Source: Bacteroidales bacterium
GTDB taxonomy: Bacteria; Bacteroidota; Bacteroidia; Bacteroidales; P3
Assembly: GCA_017561155.1 (NCBI GenBank)
Contig: JAFZDP010000009.1
Coordinates: forward strand, 1 to 37,732
Direction: 5' to 3'
DNA: 37,732 nucleotides
Positions within the stretch are counted from its first letter, which is position 1. Each line of letters starts with the position of its first letter. Position numbers and translations under genes: made by a program. This document shows, piece after piece, positions 30,114 through 37,660 of the stretch. The notes beneath the pieces were generated by a model, which was given only the letters and a program-made list of their open reading frames with translations, had not been told where the DNA came from and searched no databases.

Positions 30114-30145
30114 ACCCTACTATGCTTTTGCCGACGGTAGGGTGT
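30114..30145 (+). repeat. Dispersed 32-nt hairpin repeat, copy A
   Basis: It begins ACCCTACT and ends GACGGTAGGGTGT, with a variable middle; the arms ACCCTAC and GTAGGGT pair around 16 bases. A copy of the same length and end sequences lies in reverse orientation at 37629-37660. A second inverted motif GACGGTATAC-T-GTC is nearby (30177-30190), as it is near the other copy (37672-37685). Confidence 0.65.
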
Positions 30146-30246
30146 CGTGGTTGTGGCAATAGGGTGTGAGAAGTACGACGGTATACTGTCGGAAAAAAAC
30201 ATAGTGCCGAGTGCTGCAAAGACGGCCGGAGAGCTCTGCTTTTTTG

Positions 30247-30323
30247 CATCGTGATGTAGCGAAAAATTCATCGCGATGAAATTCCGTCTACATCGCGATG
30301 TAGGGTATGTCTGCATCGCGATG
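30247..30323. repeat. Array of four CATCGCGATG palindromes, 22-23 bp period
   Basis: CATCGYGATG starts at 30247, 30269, 30291 and 30314. The bases flanking the ten-mer change but stay symmetrical: TT...AA, TA...TA and TG...CA in the last three copies. The symmetric changes indicate selection for, or a mechanism that maintains, the palindrome. A T-run follows at 30328-30336. Confidence 0.8.
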
Positions 30324-30369
30324 CAATATTTTTTTGTACTCAAAGGTTGTTTTATTAGATTTATTGTCG

Positions 30370-30378
30370 TACTTTTGC
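30370..30378 (+). promoter_or_regulatory. Promoter of the sirtuin gene
   Basis: TACTTTTGC fits TAnnTTTG plus C; the ATG at 30435 follows after 56 bases. Confidence 0.6.
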
Positions 30379-30434
30379 ACGGCAAAATGTAGCATGGGGC
30401 TATTGTGCAACAATCGTAAAATAAAACAATAACA

Positions 30435-31121
30435 ATGAAAAAAGTAGTAGTATTGACAGGTGCAGGTATCAGTGCCGAAAGCGGAATAAGTACTTTTAGA
30501 GATTCCGGAGGGCTGTGGGAACAATATCCGGTAGAAGATGTGGCGTCGATAGATGGGTGGTATCGCAACCCCGAGTTGGTGCAGCGTTTCTACAACGAGC
30601 GTCGCAAAGGAATGCTTAACGCCGAGCCCAACGAGGCTCACAGACAGCTGGTACGTTTGGAAGACTACTACGATGTGAGTATAATAACTCAGAACGTCGA
30701 CAATTTGCACGAACGTGCCGGATCGAAAAATGTGTTGCATTTGCATGGCGAACTTACAAAGGCTTGCAGCGAAAAAAATCACGATTACATTGTAGACATC
30801 GACGGTTGGGAACTTAAGCATGGCACGTTGGCACCCGACGGCAGTTTGCTACGACCATATATAGTGTGGTTTGGCGAGGCAGTACCTATGATGGATGCCG
30901 CCATAGAGCTTTGCGAAGAGGCCGATATTTTTATATTGGTAGGCTCGTCGCTAAATGTATATCCTGCTGCAGGACTCATACACTATGTGCCACCCAAAGC
31001 AACGTGTTACCTTGTCGACCCGAAAGAGGTGTCGGTGTCGAGAAAGATGACTGTCTTTGCCGAAAAGGCAGGCACCGGTGTGAAAAAGATAGTAGACGAA
31101 TTGGTAGAACAGGCAAAATAA
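30435..31121 (+). CDS. NAD-dependent deacylase (sirtuin, CobB-like)
   Basis: A 228-residue sirtuin. GAGISAESGISTFRDSGGLW (9-28) is the NAD-binding motif, TQNVDNLHERAG holds the catalytic-site N and D, HLHGEL carries the catalytic histidine, and GSSLNVYPAA lies near the C-terminus. The Y-x-x-R pair of class III sirtuins, which accept succinyl- and malonyl-lysine, is present in RFYNERRKG. The small domain between HLHGEL and RPYIVWFGE has only one cysteine, so the usual zinc site with four cysteines is missing. It would remove acyl groups from protein lysines using NAD. The mannose-6-phosphate isomerase gene follows after 14 bases. Confidence 0.93.
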   Translation: MKKVVVLTGAGISAESGISTFRDSGGLWEQYPVEDVASIDGWYRNPELVQRFYNERRKGMLNAEPNEAHRQLVRLEDYYDVSIITQNVDNLHERAGSKNVLHLHGELTKACSEKNHDYIVDIDGWELKHGTLAPDGSLLRPYIVWFGEAVPMMDAAIELCEEADIFILVGSSLNVYPAAGLIHYVPPKATCYLVDPKEVSVSRKMTVFAEKAGTGVKKIVDELVEQAK

Positions 31122-31135
31122 AATAAAACATAGAT

Positions 31136-32197
31136 ATGGAATCATTACTTTATCCGTTAAAATTCAAACCGCTTTTCAAGGATAAGATATGGGGCGGAGA
31201 TAAGATACAAACTCGGTTGGGCATAAACTACGGCGAATTGCCAAACTGTGGAGAGATGTGGTCGTTGTCGGGTGTCGAGGATAATGAAACTGTTGTAGAA
31301 AATGGTTTCCTTGCCGAAAACAACCTAAACGAGGTGTTGGAAATATATATGGGCGACTTGATAGGCGAACGTAACTACGAACGGTTTGGCAATGAATTTC
31401 CTATACTTATAAAGGTGATAGATGCCAACGACAAATTGTCGATACAGGTACACCCCGACGATAAGTTGGCACAAGAAAGAGGGTTGGGCAACGGAAAAAC
31501 AGAGATGTGGTACGTTATGGATGCCGACAACGATGCCGAAATTATCGACGGATTTTCCAAAGATATAACTCCCGAATATTACCAAAAAGCATTAGAGGTA
31601 GGCAAGCTTACCTCGTGCATGAACATAGAGAAGCCACAAAATGGCGACGTGTTTTTTATTCCGGCAGGACGTGTGCATGCTTTGGGAAAAGGCTTGCTGA
31701 TAGCCGAAATACAACAAACATCCGATACTACCTATAGAATATACGACTACGACCGTACCGACAGCAACGGAAACACTAGAGAGTTGCACACTCAAGAGGC
31801 GTTGGCGGCTATAGATTTCTCGGCGACAAAAGAGCCTAAAACCAACTACGAATACAAGAAAAACACAACCGTCGAGTTGGCAAACTGTCCATACTTTACC
31901 ACCAACATGATAGCGTTGGACAATCCGTTGAAGAAAGATTTCACCGATTTGGATTCGTTTGTTATATATTTCTGCGTAGAGGGTATTTGTGCCGTTCGCA
32001 CACTAGACACTATTGTCCCTATACGGGCCGGCGAGTGTGTGTTGGTGCCTGCTGTGGCCACAACGGTAGAGATATTCCCGGAAAAAGATGCCAAGGTGCT
32101 TGAAATATATATAGAGACACCGGAAAATATGGAATACCAATCAAAAATACACGACAACGATATCTTTGTATCGTTTGATGTAGAAGCAACAGAATAA
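31136..32197 (+). CDS. manA: Mannose-6-phosphate isomerase, class I
   Basis: A 353-residue type-I phosphomannose isomerase. LKFKPLFKDKIWGGDKIQTR is the typical start. The zinc ligands lie in SIQVHPDDKLAQE (about 101-113), in KTEMWYVMDA, and in FIPAGRVHALGKG (about 173-185). A second cupin-like half follows (residues 250-340). The enzyme links fructose-6-phosphate and mannose-6-phosphate, supplying mannose for glycans; the polyprenol-phosphate mannose synthase-type gene at 18268 would use the product pathway. It follows the sirtuin gene by 14 bases. Confidence 0.95.
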   Translation: MESLLYPLKFKPLFKDKIWGGDKIQTRLGINYGELPNCGEMWSLSGVEDNETVVENGFLAENNLNEVLEIYMGDLIGERNYERFGNEFPILIKVIDANDKLSIQVHPDDKLAQERGLGNGKTEMWYVMDADNDAEIIDGFSKDITPEYYQKALEVGKLTSCMNIEKPQNGDVFFIPAGRVHALGKGLLIAEIQQTSDTTYRIYDYDRTDSNGNTRELHTQEALAAIDFSATKEPKTNYEYKKNTTVELANCPYFTTNMIALDNPLKKDFTDLDSFVIYFCVEGICAVRTLDTIVPIRAGECVLVPAVATTVEIFPEKDAKVLEIYIETPENMEYQSKIHDNDIFVSFDVEATE

Positions 32198-32262
32198 ACG
32201 ACGAAAAAACAGAACAATACTATACAAACGAAGCGTTAAAAATAAAGAAAATAAATATTTTT

Positions 32263-32294
32263 TTTGGAGAGATATATATTTTGTGTATTTTTGC
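32263..32294 (+). promoter_or_regulatory. Promoter of the Mrp/NifU unit
   Basis: TTTG (32263-32266), exactly 19 bases, then TATTTTTGC (32286-32294): a full match to the Bacteroidota consensus. The ATG at 32320 follows 25 bases later; this also rules out the upstream in-frame TTG/GTG starts from 32281. Confidence 0.8.
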
Positions 32295-32319
32295 AAACGC
32301 TTATAAAAATAGAAAAACT

Positions 32320-33393
32320 ATGAAAATAACTAACACTCAGGTAGAAATAGCATTGTCGCATGTCGACGATCCTGATTTGGGCAAGAGTTTGACACAGTTG
32401 GGAATGATACAAAACATCGTTACCGACGAAAATAAAGTGGAATTTGACTTGGTGCTTACCACACCTGCATGCCCAATGAAACAACGAATGAAAGACGATT
32501 GTATCGAAGCGATACATACATATATAGATCCCAATATCGATGTAGTGGTAAACTTTAAAGCCAAAGTGTTGCCGGCCATCAACAAAAACGAACTATTTCC
32601 GGGCGTCAAAAACATAGTGGTTGTAGCATCCGGAAAAGGTGGCGTGGGCAAATCGACCGTTGCGGTAAATTTGGCTATAGCTCTATCGCAAGCAGGTGCC
32701 AAAGTAGGCCTTGTCGATGCCGACTGCTACGGTCCTTCGATACCTATTATGTTTAACCTAAAACGCGAAGATATAATGGGCGAAGAACATAATGGAAAGA
32801 TGTATATGTTGCCATTGGAAAAGTACGGAATAAAACTTATGTCGATAGGTTTTATGGTAGACCCCAACAAGGCTCTTGTATGGCGTGGACCTATGGCATC
32901 GAATGCCGTTAAGCAAATGCTTACCGATACATATTGGGGCGAGATAGATTACTTGGTGGTAGATATGCCTCCGGGAACAGGCGACATACAGCTTACCATA
33001 GCCCAAACACTTCCCGTGTCGGGTGCTGTTATTGTGAGCACTCCACAGCAAGTAGCTCTTGCCGACGTGGTAAGAGGGGTAGAAATGTTTTTGAGCAACG
33101 ACATAAAGATTCCGGTATTGGGATTTGTAGAAAATATGGCGTACTTTACACCGGCCGAATTGCCAAACAACAAATATTACATATTCGGAAAACAAGGCTG
33201 CAAAGCATTGGCCGAAGAAATGAATATACCATTGCTGGGCGAGATACCATTGGTGCAAGCCATAGCCGACAACGGCGACAACGGTACTCCTACAGCTTTG
33301 GATAGCAACTCGCCCGAAGGTAAAGCATTCATAGCCTTGGCCGAAAACGTAGCTAAAGAATTGTCGATAATAAACGCTAAGAAAGTAAAATAA
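32320..33393 (+). CDS. Mrp/NBP35-family iron-sulfur carrier ATPase
   Basis: 357 residues from the ATG at 32320. An N-terminal MIP18/DUF59 domain (1-80, with LTTPACPMKQRM) is followed by the deviant Walker A GKGGVGKS (105-112), VDADCYGPSIPIMF and DMPPGTGDIQLTI. Mrp/ApbC proteins bind and transfer an iron-sulfur cluster. The C-terminal CxxC that holds it in most members (FxCPxCG) is replaced here by AYFTPAELPNNKYY, a feature of Bacteroidota homologues, so cluster binding may use other residues. The NifU-type gene follows after 19 bases. Confidence 0.92.
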   Translation: MKITNTQVEIALSHVDDPDLGKSLTQLGMIQNIVTDENKVEFDLVLTTPACPMKQRMKDDCIEAIHTYIDPNIDVVVNFKAKVLPAINKNELFPGVKNIVVVASGKGGVGKSTVAVNLAIALSQAGAKVGLVDADCYGPSIPIMFNLKREDIMGEEHNGKMYMLPLEKYGIKLMSIGFMVDPNKALVWRGPMASNAVKQMLTDTYWGEIDYLVVDMPPGTGDIQLTIAQTLPVSGAVIVSTPQQVALADVVRGVEMFLSNDIKIPVLGFVENMAYFTPAELPNNKYYIFGKQGCKALAEEMNIPLLGEIPLVQAIADNGDNGTPTALDSNSPEGKAFIALAENVAKELSIINAKKVK

Positions 33394-33412
33394 TAATAAA
33401 ACTATAAGAGTT

Positions 33413-33664
33413 ATGACATTGGAAGAAAAAATAAATGTAGTAGAGCAAGTAAAGAATGGTATAGAACAATTGCGTTCGTACTTGCAAGCCGATGGCGGTG
33501 ATGTAGAATTTGTAGAAATGACCGACGAAGGCGTTGTTTATGTAAAATTGAAAGGACATTGCGGTTCTTGTCCTCATGCTTTGATGACATTGAAACAAGG
33601 TATCGAAGCAGCTTTGCGTGAGGCTATACCTCAGGTGAAATCTGTAGAAAGAGTAATGGAATAA
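33413..33664 (+). CDS. NifU C-terminal-domain iron-sulfur scaffold protein
   Basis: An 83-residue protein consisting of a single NifU/Nfu domain. EQLRSYLQADGGDVEFVEMT and GHCGSCPHALMTLKQGIEAA contain the cluster-binding C-G-S-C pair. Such proteins carry a 4Fe-4S cluster between subunits to apo-proteins. It lies 19 bases after the Mrp ATPase gene, forming a small cluster-maturation unit. Confidence 0.95.
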   Translation: MTLEEKINVVEQVKNGIEQLRSYLQADGGDVEFVEMTDEGVVYVKLKGHCGSCPHALMTLKQGIEAALREAIPQVKSVERVME

Positions 33665-33678
33665 TATATAAACACATC

Positions 33679-34230
33679 ATGATATATACAAAAACGGGAG
33701 ACAAAGGAACCACATCGTTGGTAGGTGGTACACGAGTGCCAAAGTACGATATTCGTATCGAAACCTATGGCACCGTCGACGAGCTGAACTCTTATTTGGC
33801 TGTAGTGGCAGAGTGTGCAAAACCTGTAAGCGATAAGTATTACAATCAGTTGAAAACTATTCAACAAGAATTGTTTGTGATACAGACATTATTGGCTACC
33901 GAAGACGATGAAATTTATTCTAAATTGCCACAGCTGCCATCGTCGGCGATAGAGCAGATGGAAGGTAACATAGACGAGATGGAAAAAACGTTGCCAAGAT
34001 TACAATCCTTTGTTATACCGGGTGGTAGTTTGGTGTCGGCACATGCTCATGTGGCACGTTGCATTTGCAGACGAAGCGAACGCCTGTGTGTCAAATTGGC
34101 CGCCGAACAAACTATTTCTGCCGATATTTGTATATACTTAAACCGCTTGTCGGACTATTTGTTCTTGCTTTCGCGAATGCTGTTGTATATAGAAGGTAAA
34201 GAAGAATGTTATTGGCATAGTGGAAAATAA
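33679..34230 (+). CDS. Cob(I)alamin adenosyltransferase, PduO type
   Basis: A 183-residue ATP:cob(I)alamin adenosyltransferase. IYTKTGDKGTTSLVGGTRVP (2-21) binds ATP, ETYGTVDELNSYLA (about 30-43) is the second signature, and RCICRRSERLCVKLA is the third. It makes adenosylcobalamin, the cofactor of methylmalonyl-CoA mutase and ribonucleotide reductase II. MeaB (9782-10894) serves the same mutase. It starts 14 bases after the NifU gene and may be cotranscribed with it. Confidence 0.93.
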   Translation: MIYTKTGDKGTTSLVGGTRVPKYDIRIETYGTVDELNSYLAVVAECAKPVSDKYYNQLKTIQQELFVIQTLLATEDDEIYSKLPQLPSSAIEQMEGNIDEMEKTLPRLQSFVIPGGSLVSAHAHVARCICRRSERLCVKLAAEQTISADICIYLNRLSDYLFLLSRMLLYIEGKEECYWHSGK

Positions 34231-34277
34231 AAGAAACTATTTTTCGTAGTATAAAGTAATAATAAAAGAGTAAAAAG

Positions 34278-34499
34278 ATGTATTGGACTTTAGAACTTGT
34301 TACAAAATTGGAAGATGCACCATGGCCGGCAACCAAAGAAGAGCTTATAGATTATGCACAACGTGCAGGTGCACCTTTGGAAGTAATCGAAAACCTTCAA
34401 GAGATTGAAGACGAAGGCGAAATATACGAAAGTATAGAAGATATTTGGCCTGACTATCCTTCGAAAGAAGACTTCTTCTTTCAAGAAGATGAATACTAG
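34278..34499 (+). CDS. DUF2795 protein
   Basis: A 73-residue protein, matching the DUF2795 pattern: LEDAPWPATKEELIDYAQRA, GAPLEVIENLQEIEDEGEIY, then ESIEDIWPDY and PSKEDFFFQEDEY. It is strongly acidic and helical, with no cysteine or membrane segment. Homologues are widespread in Bacteroidota, but function is unknown. It stands alone, with the terminator at 34535-34562 after it. Confidence 0.9.
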   Translation: MYWTLELVTKLEDAPWPATKEELIDYAQRAGAPLEVIENLQEIEDEGEIYESIEDIWPDYPSKEDFFFQEDEY

Positions 34500-34534
34500 A
34501 AATAATGCAAGACTGCTTGCAAAACATTATCACG

Positions 34535-34562
34535 AAAAAGCCTTTATCCGTAAAGGCTTTTT
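34535..34562 (+). terminator. Terminator after the DUF2795 gene
   Basis: AAAAAGCCTTTA (34535-34546) pairs perfectly with 34551-34562, with a 4-nt loop and an arm that ends in six T. Confidence 0.85.
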
Positions 34563-34703
34563 TGCGATAGGTAAATTCTTGAAAAAACTAACAGGCTCGT
34601 GGTGTGGGATATTTATATTTTTCTGTAGCGACAAACATGTTTCTACATTGTAGATATTGTAAAAATATCCGACAGATATTTAGCTTGTAAATACCAATGA
34701 TTA

Positions 34704-35489
34704 ATGAATAGAGGAACAGGATTAGACATAGTAGTGGTGGGAGCTGGCAATGTGGCTACTCATTTGGCACATGCTTTTGCCGCTTCCGGAAATAGAATAG
34801 CACAGGTGTATTCTAGAAAGTTGGAAACAGCACAAGTGCTTGCTCAGCGTTTCGGCGTGCCGTATACCAACAACTTTGCTATGCTGAAAGCAGATGCCGA
34901 TGTATATATATTCTCTGTTGCCGACGATGCTCTTTTCGACATCACGTCGCATATCAGGCTTGCCGACAAAATTTGTTTTCATACTTCGGGAACTGTACCC
35001 ATGGAGGTGATGGCTGCCGTAACAAACAACTATGGCGTGGTATATGCTCCGCAAACATTTGTAAAGCATATTGCTATGGACTATTCCGTATTGCCTTTCT
35101 GCATAGAGGCTTCCAACCAATATACATTGGATACGCTGCTCTCGATGGTAAAGAATGTGTCAGATAATGTTCATATCCTTTCTAGCGAACAACGAAAATA
35201 TCTGCATCTTGCTTCGGTTTTTGCCAACAACTTTGGCAACTGTATCAATGCTATGGCACAGCACATAATGTCGGAACATAATTTGCCATTCGAGATAGTG
35301 CAGCCTTTGATACAGGAAACTGCCAACAAAGCTATGCAAGGAAACCTATGGCAATTGCAAACAGGTCCTGCACGACGTGGCGACACCAAAACGTTGGAAA
35401 AACATAGAGACCTTTTGTCCGATACGCCCGACTACCTCGAAGTCTACAACCTATTGACTTCGATGATAGAAAAACACACCGAAAACTAA
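34704..35489 (+). CDS. Rossmann-fold / DUF2520 protein
   Basis: A 261-residue protein with an N-terminal NAD(P)-binding Rossmann domain (IVVVGAGNVATHLAHAF, G-A-G-N-V-A at 12-17) resembling the F420-dependent NADP reductase/6-phosphogluconate dehydrogenase family, and a helical C-terminal DUF2520 domain (about 130-255, with RKYLHLASVFANNFGNCINA). This two-domain arrangement is common in Bacteroidota. The enzymatic substrate is unknown; the helical domain usually provides the dimer and substrate site. RecR follows 64 bases later. Confidence 0.9.
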   Translation: MNRGTGLDIVVVGAGNVATHLAHAFAASGNRIAQVYSRKLETAQVLAQRFGVPYTNNFAMLKADADVYIFSVADDALFDITSHIRLADKICFHTSGTVPMEVMAAVTNNYGVVYAPQTFVKHIAMDYSVLPFCIEASNQYTLDTLLSMVKNVSDNVHILSSEQRKYLHLASVFANNFGNCINAMAQHIMSEHNLPFEIVQPLIQETANKAMQGNLWQLQTGPARRGDTKTLEKHRDLLSDTPDYLEVYNLLTSMIEKHTEN

Positions 35490-35553
35490 ACCTTTTGAAC
35501 TATAAAATATAAACACCCATACTGTTGGGATACAAAATACTAGTAATTATATA

Positions 35554-36180
35554 ATGGATACATTACCTTCTCAGATACTGGAAAACACCGTAAACGAATT
35601 GTCGAAACTGCCCGGCATAGGCAAACGTACTGCGCTGAGGTTCGCCTTGCACCTGCTGAAACAACCTAAATCCGATGTGGAAAATTTGGCGTCGGCGTTG
35701 ACAAGGCTGGTTACAGAGATAAAATATTGCCAAAAATGTCATTGTATTTCGGATAGCGACCTATGCCCTACATGCTCTAACCCAAACAGAAACCAATCTA
35801 TAATATGTGTGGTAGAGAATATCCAAGATGTGATGGCTATAGAGAATACACGACAATTTGGTGGGCTATACCATGTGTTGGGTGGTGTTATTTCTCCCAT
35901 CGACGGGATAGGAATAAACGATTTGAGTATCGCCGACTTGCTGGAGCGTGTCGAAAAAGAAGACATAAAAGAGGTGATATTGGCGTTGCCAACCACTATG
36001 GAAGGCGATACCACAAACTTTTATCTGCACAAACAGCTGCAAAAATACGATGTGTCGGTGTCGACAATAGCACGAGGAATAGCCATTGGCGACAATTTGG
36101 AATATGCCGACGAGATAACATTGGGCCGTTCGATACTGAACAGAGTGCCATTCGAAAACGTATTCAAAAGTAATAGATAG
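35554..36180 (+). CDS. recR: Recombination protein RecR
   Basis: A 208-residue RecR. The N-terminal helix-hairpin-helix [20 protein letters not shown] (16-35) binds DNA. The four-cysteine zinc finger CQKC...[11 protein letters not shown] is at about 58-74. The Toprim domain starts with [21 protein letters not shown] terminal [13 protein letters not shown] gives the usual end. With RecO and RecF it loads RecA at gaps. Terminator 36189-36224 follows nine bases after the stop. Confidence 0.96.
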   Translation: MDTLPSQILENTVNELSKLPGIGKRTALRFALHLLKQPKSDVENLASALTRLVTEIKYCQKCHCISDSDLCPTCSNPNRNQSIICVVENIQDVMAIENTRQFGGLYHVLGGVISPIDGIGINDLSIADLLERVEKEDIKEVILALPTTMEGDTTNFYLHKQLQKYDVSVSTIARGIAIGDNLEYADEITLGRSILNRVPFENVFKSNR

Positions 36181-36188
36181 ATACAGAT

Positions 36189-36224
36189 AATCCCCTTAGG
36201 AATAAGTTGTTTTCTAAGGGGATT
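36189..36224 (+). terminator. Terminator of recR
   Basis: AATCCCCTTAG (36189-36199) pairs with 36214-36224 around a 14-nt loop and is followed by a T-rich stretch. It is symmetric and can serve the convergent permease gene too. Confidence 0.75.
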
Positions 36225-36262
36225 GTTTGTATTTTTTGTGTCATATAGTTGGTTATTATCTG

Positions 36263-37057
36263 CTATATATTTTTTATTATCAGAAACGAGGCAAACACAA
36301 ATACTATTACTATTGTAAACCACCGTACAAAGTTCGTTCCCCAGCTGATGGCTTTTTTGCTGCCTATATATCCTCCTATTACATTTCCTATTCCGTATAT
36401 TATTGCTACCGGCCAGTTGACCTGCCCGTTAAGTGCAAAGGTAATCAACGCCAATGGAGTGTATAGTACCACGGCAAGCTGTTTGATGCCGTTGGCATGC
36501 AAGAGGTCGGTTTTGAGTATTAGTACCGAAGCAAAAAGAATCATAAGGCCTACACCCACATGGGTGAATCCACCATAGAACCCGATGGCAACAAACAACA
36601 TAAACTTCCAAAACGAGAATTTTTGCGATGTAGAGCTTATCTGTTGGTTGAGGAACCTTTTGGCATCGAATACAAGTAGCAGCAACATTATTATCAGGAA
36701 GCAGGCAAGTATCAGCTCAAAAATGTGCGGACTTATCGACGATGCCACCTGAGCACCACCCACAGCACCCAATGCCACGGGTACGCCTACCTGTATGGCA
36801 TCGTGCTTGTTCAGTATTCCTTTCTTGCTAAATATTACCGATGTAGTGGCAAATTGCATAGTGACACCTAGTCGTGTAGTGCCGTTGGCTACGGTGATGG
36901 GCATACCCATAGCCATAAAAAGAGCGTAGCTTATGGCTGTAGCACCTCCGGAAATAGTGTTTATAAACCCAACAATGCTCCCAACAACTATTAAAATACA
37001 AACAATAGGCAGCGAAAACATATCGCTACTTTGTAGAAAATCAGCTATATGATTCAT
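36263..37057 (-). CDS. TauE/SafE-family (TSUP) permease
   Basis: 264 residues from the ATG at 37057. The frame is open further to 37105, but the promoter TACCTTTGC lies inside that extension (37080-37088). About eight membrane segments; the first repeat contains IVCILIVVGSIVGFINTISG with GGAT, the usual TSUP signature, and the second contains FYGGFTHVGVGLMILFASVL. TSUP permeases export or import sulfite, sulfonates or related anions; the specific substrate cannot be read. It is convergent with recR. Confidence 0.9.
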   Translation of the reverse strand: MNHIADFLQSSDMFSLPIVCILIVVGSIVGFINTISGGATAISYALFMAMGMPITVANGTTRLGVTMQFATTSVIFSKKGILNKHDAIQVGVPVALGAVGGAQVASSISPHIFELILACFLIIMLLLLVFDAKRFLNQQISSTSQKFSFWKFMLFVAIGFYGGFTHVGVGLMILFASVLILKTDLLHANGIKQLAVVLYTPLALITFALNGQVNWPVAIIYGIGNVIGGYIGSKKAISWGTNFVRWFTIVIVFVFASFLIIKNI

Positions 37058-37079
37058 ATCGATAATATTACTAAGGTTT

Positions 37080-37088
37080 GCAAAGGTA
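37080..37088 (-). promoter_or_regulatory. Promoter of the TauE/SafE permease gene
   Basis: TACCTTTGC on the minus strand, about 23 bases before the ATG at 37057; its location decides the start codon. Confidence 0.7.
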
Positions 37089-37132
37089 CAAAATAATACA
37101 GACATAACACCTCTTTTGTAGAAAAAAATATG

Positions 37133-37141
37133 TAATTTTGC
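37133..37141 (+). promoter_or_regulatory. Promoter reading into the 37190 mini-frame
   Basis: TAATTTTGC on the plus strand, divergent from the permease promoter. A TTTG lies at 37115-37118, closer than the usual spacing. It reads into the short frame at 37190. Confidence 0.45.
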
Positions 37142-37189
37142 ACTTGTAAACCAATGACAATAATGGTGTAAACATAGCGAAAATATAAT

Positions 37190-37273
37190 ATGAAAAGAAG
37201 GATTTTTGTGATATTCGAGATATTTGTATTTTTTTTGCAGTTGCTGTTTCGGAGGGCTGTACGGGGAAGATAA
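37190..37273 (+). pseudogene. Mini-frame interrupted at a T8 tract, possible broken lipoprotein
   Basis: A 27-codon frame (MKRRIFVIFEIFVFFLQLLF then RRAVRGR) ends at 37271-37273. If the run of eight T at about 37229-37236 had nine T, the frame would continue as AVAVSEGCTGKIKYLLGERI VELNVKNS... to a stop at about 37345, giving 52 residues with a signal-peptide-like start and a cysteine after it. This may be a frameshifted remnant, or a homopolymer that switches the gene on and off. It follows a promoter at 37133-37141. The evidence is weak because the product is so short. Confidence 0.3.
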
Positions 37274-37411
37274 AATACCTATTGGGTGAACGGATTGTAG
37301 AACTTAATGTAAAGAATTCTCATGGTGCCTATACTCTCATTCCGTGACTCCATAGTTCCGTAAATCCGTAGTTCCATAATTCCGGCGTAGCCACCCATCT
37401 TAATCACTAAA

Positions 37412-37606
37412 GGCAATTTCTAAAAATTGCTTTGCAAGTGATTTGCGGATTTTTGTTAGAAAGATTTCTATTTTCTTTTGATTGAGCATAGCGGGCTATG
37501 CGATTGAAAAAGAAATATAAAGATTACAACAAAAAACGTAAAGCACGCAAAAGTTCAGAAAAGAGTGTATAAACTTAGTACGAACGTGGAATTTTTAGAA
37601 GTTGCC
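37412..37606. mobile_element. MITE-like element of 195 bp with terminal inverted repeats
   Basis: The ends are GGCAATTTCTAAAAATTGC on the left and, reversed, GGCAACTTCTAAAAATTCC on the right, with two differences in 19. TAAA flanks both ends directly (37408-37411 and 37607-37610), as a target-site duplication would. Inside is a long imperfect hairpin (about 37447-37550) centred on GCATAGC-GG-GCTATGC (37487-37502). No open frame is large enough for a transposase, so it would be non-autonomous. Confidence 0.5.
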
Positions 37607-37628
37607 TAAAGACAACTTCCTTAAAATA

Positions 37629-37660
37629 ACACCCTACCGTCAATCTCTTGGCAGTAGGGT
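37629..37660 (-). repeat. Dispersed 32-nt hairpin repeat, copy B
   Basis: Read on the minus strand it begins ACCCTACT and ends GACGGTAGGGTGT, like copy A at 30114-30145, and has the same length. GACGGTATACCGTC lies next to it at 37672-37685, a perfect palindrome whose counterpart at copy A has one difference. Confidence 0.65.

Larger units (their letters stand above)
30010..30434. other. Intergenic region with repeats
   Basis: The region between divergent genes holds the promoter of the HHH gene (30035-30043), one copy of a 32-nt hairpin repeat (30114-30145), a palindrome array (30247-30323) and the sirtuin promoter (30370-30378). No gene is supported; open frames at 30041-30568 and 30288-30821 on the minus strand run antisense to the sirtuin. 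Confidence 0.6.
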
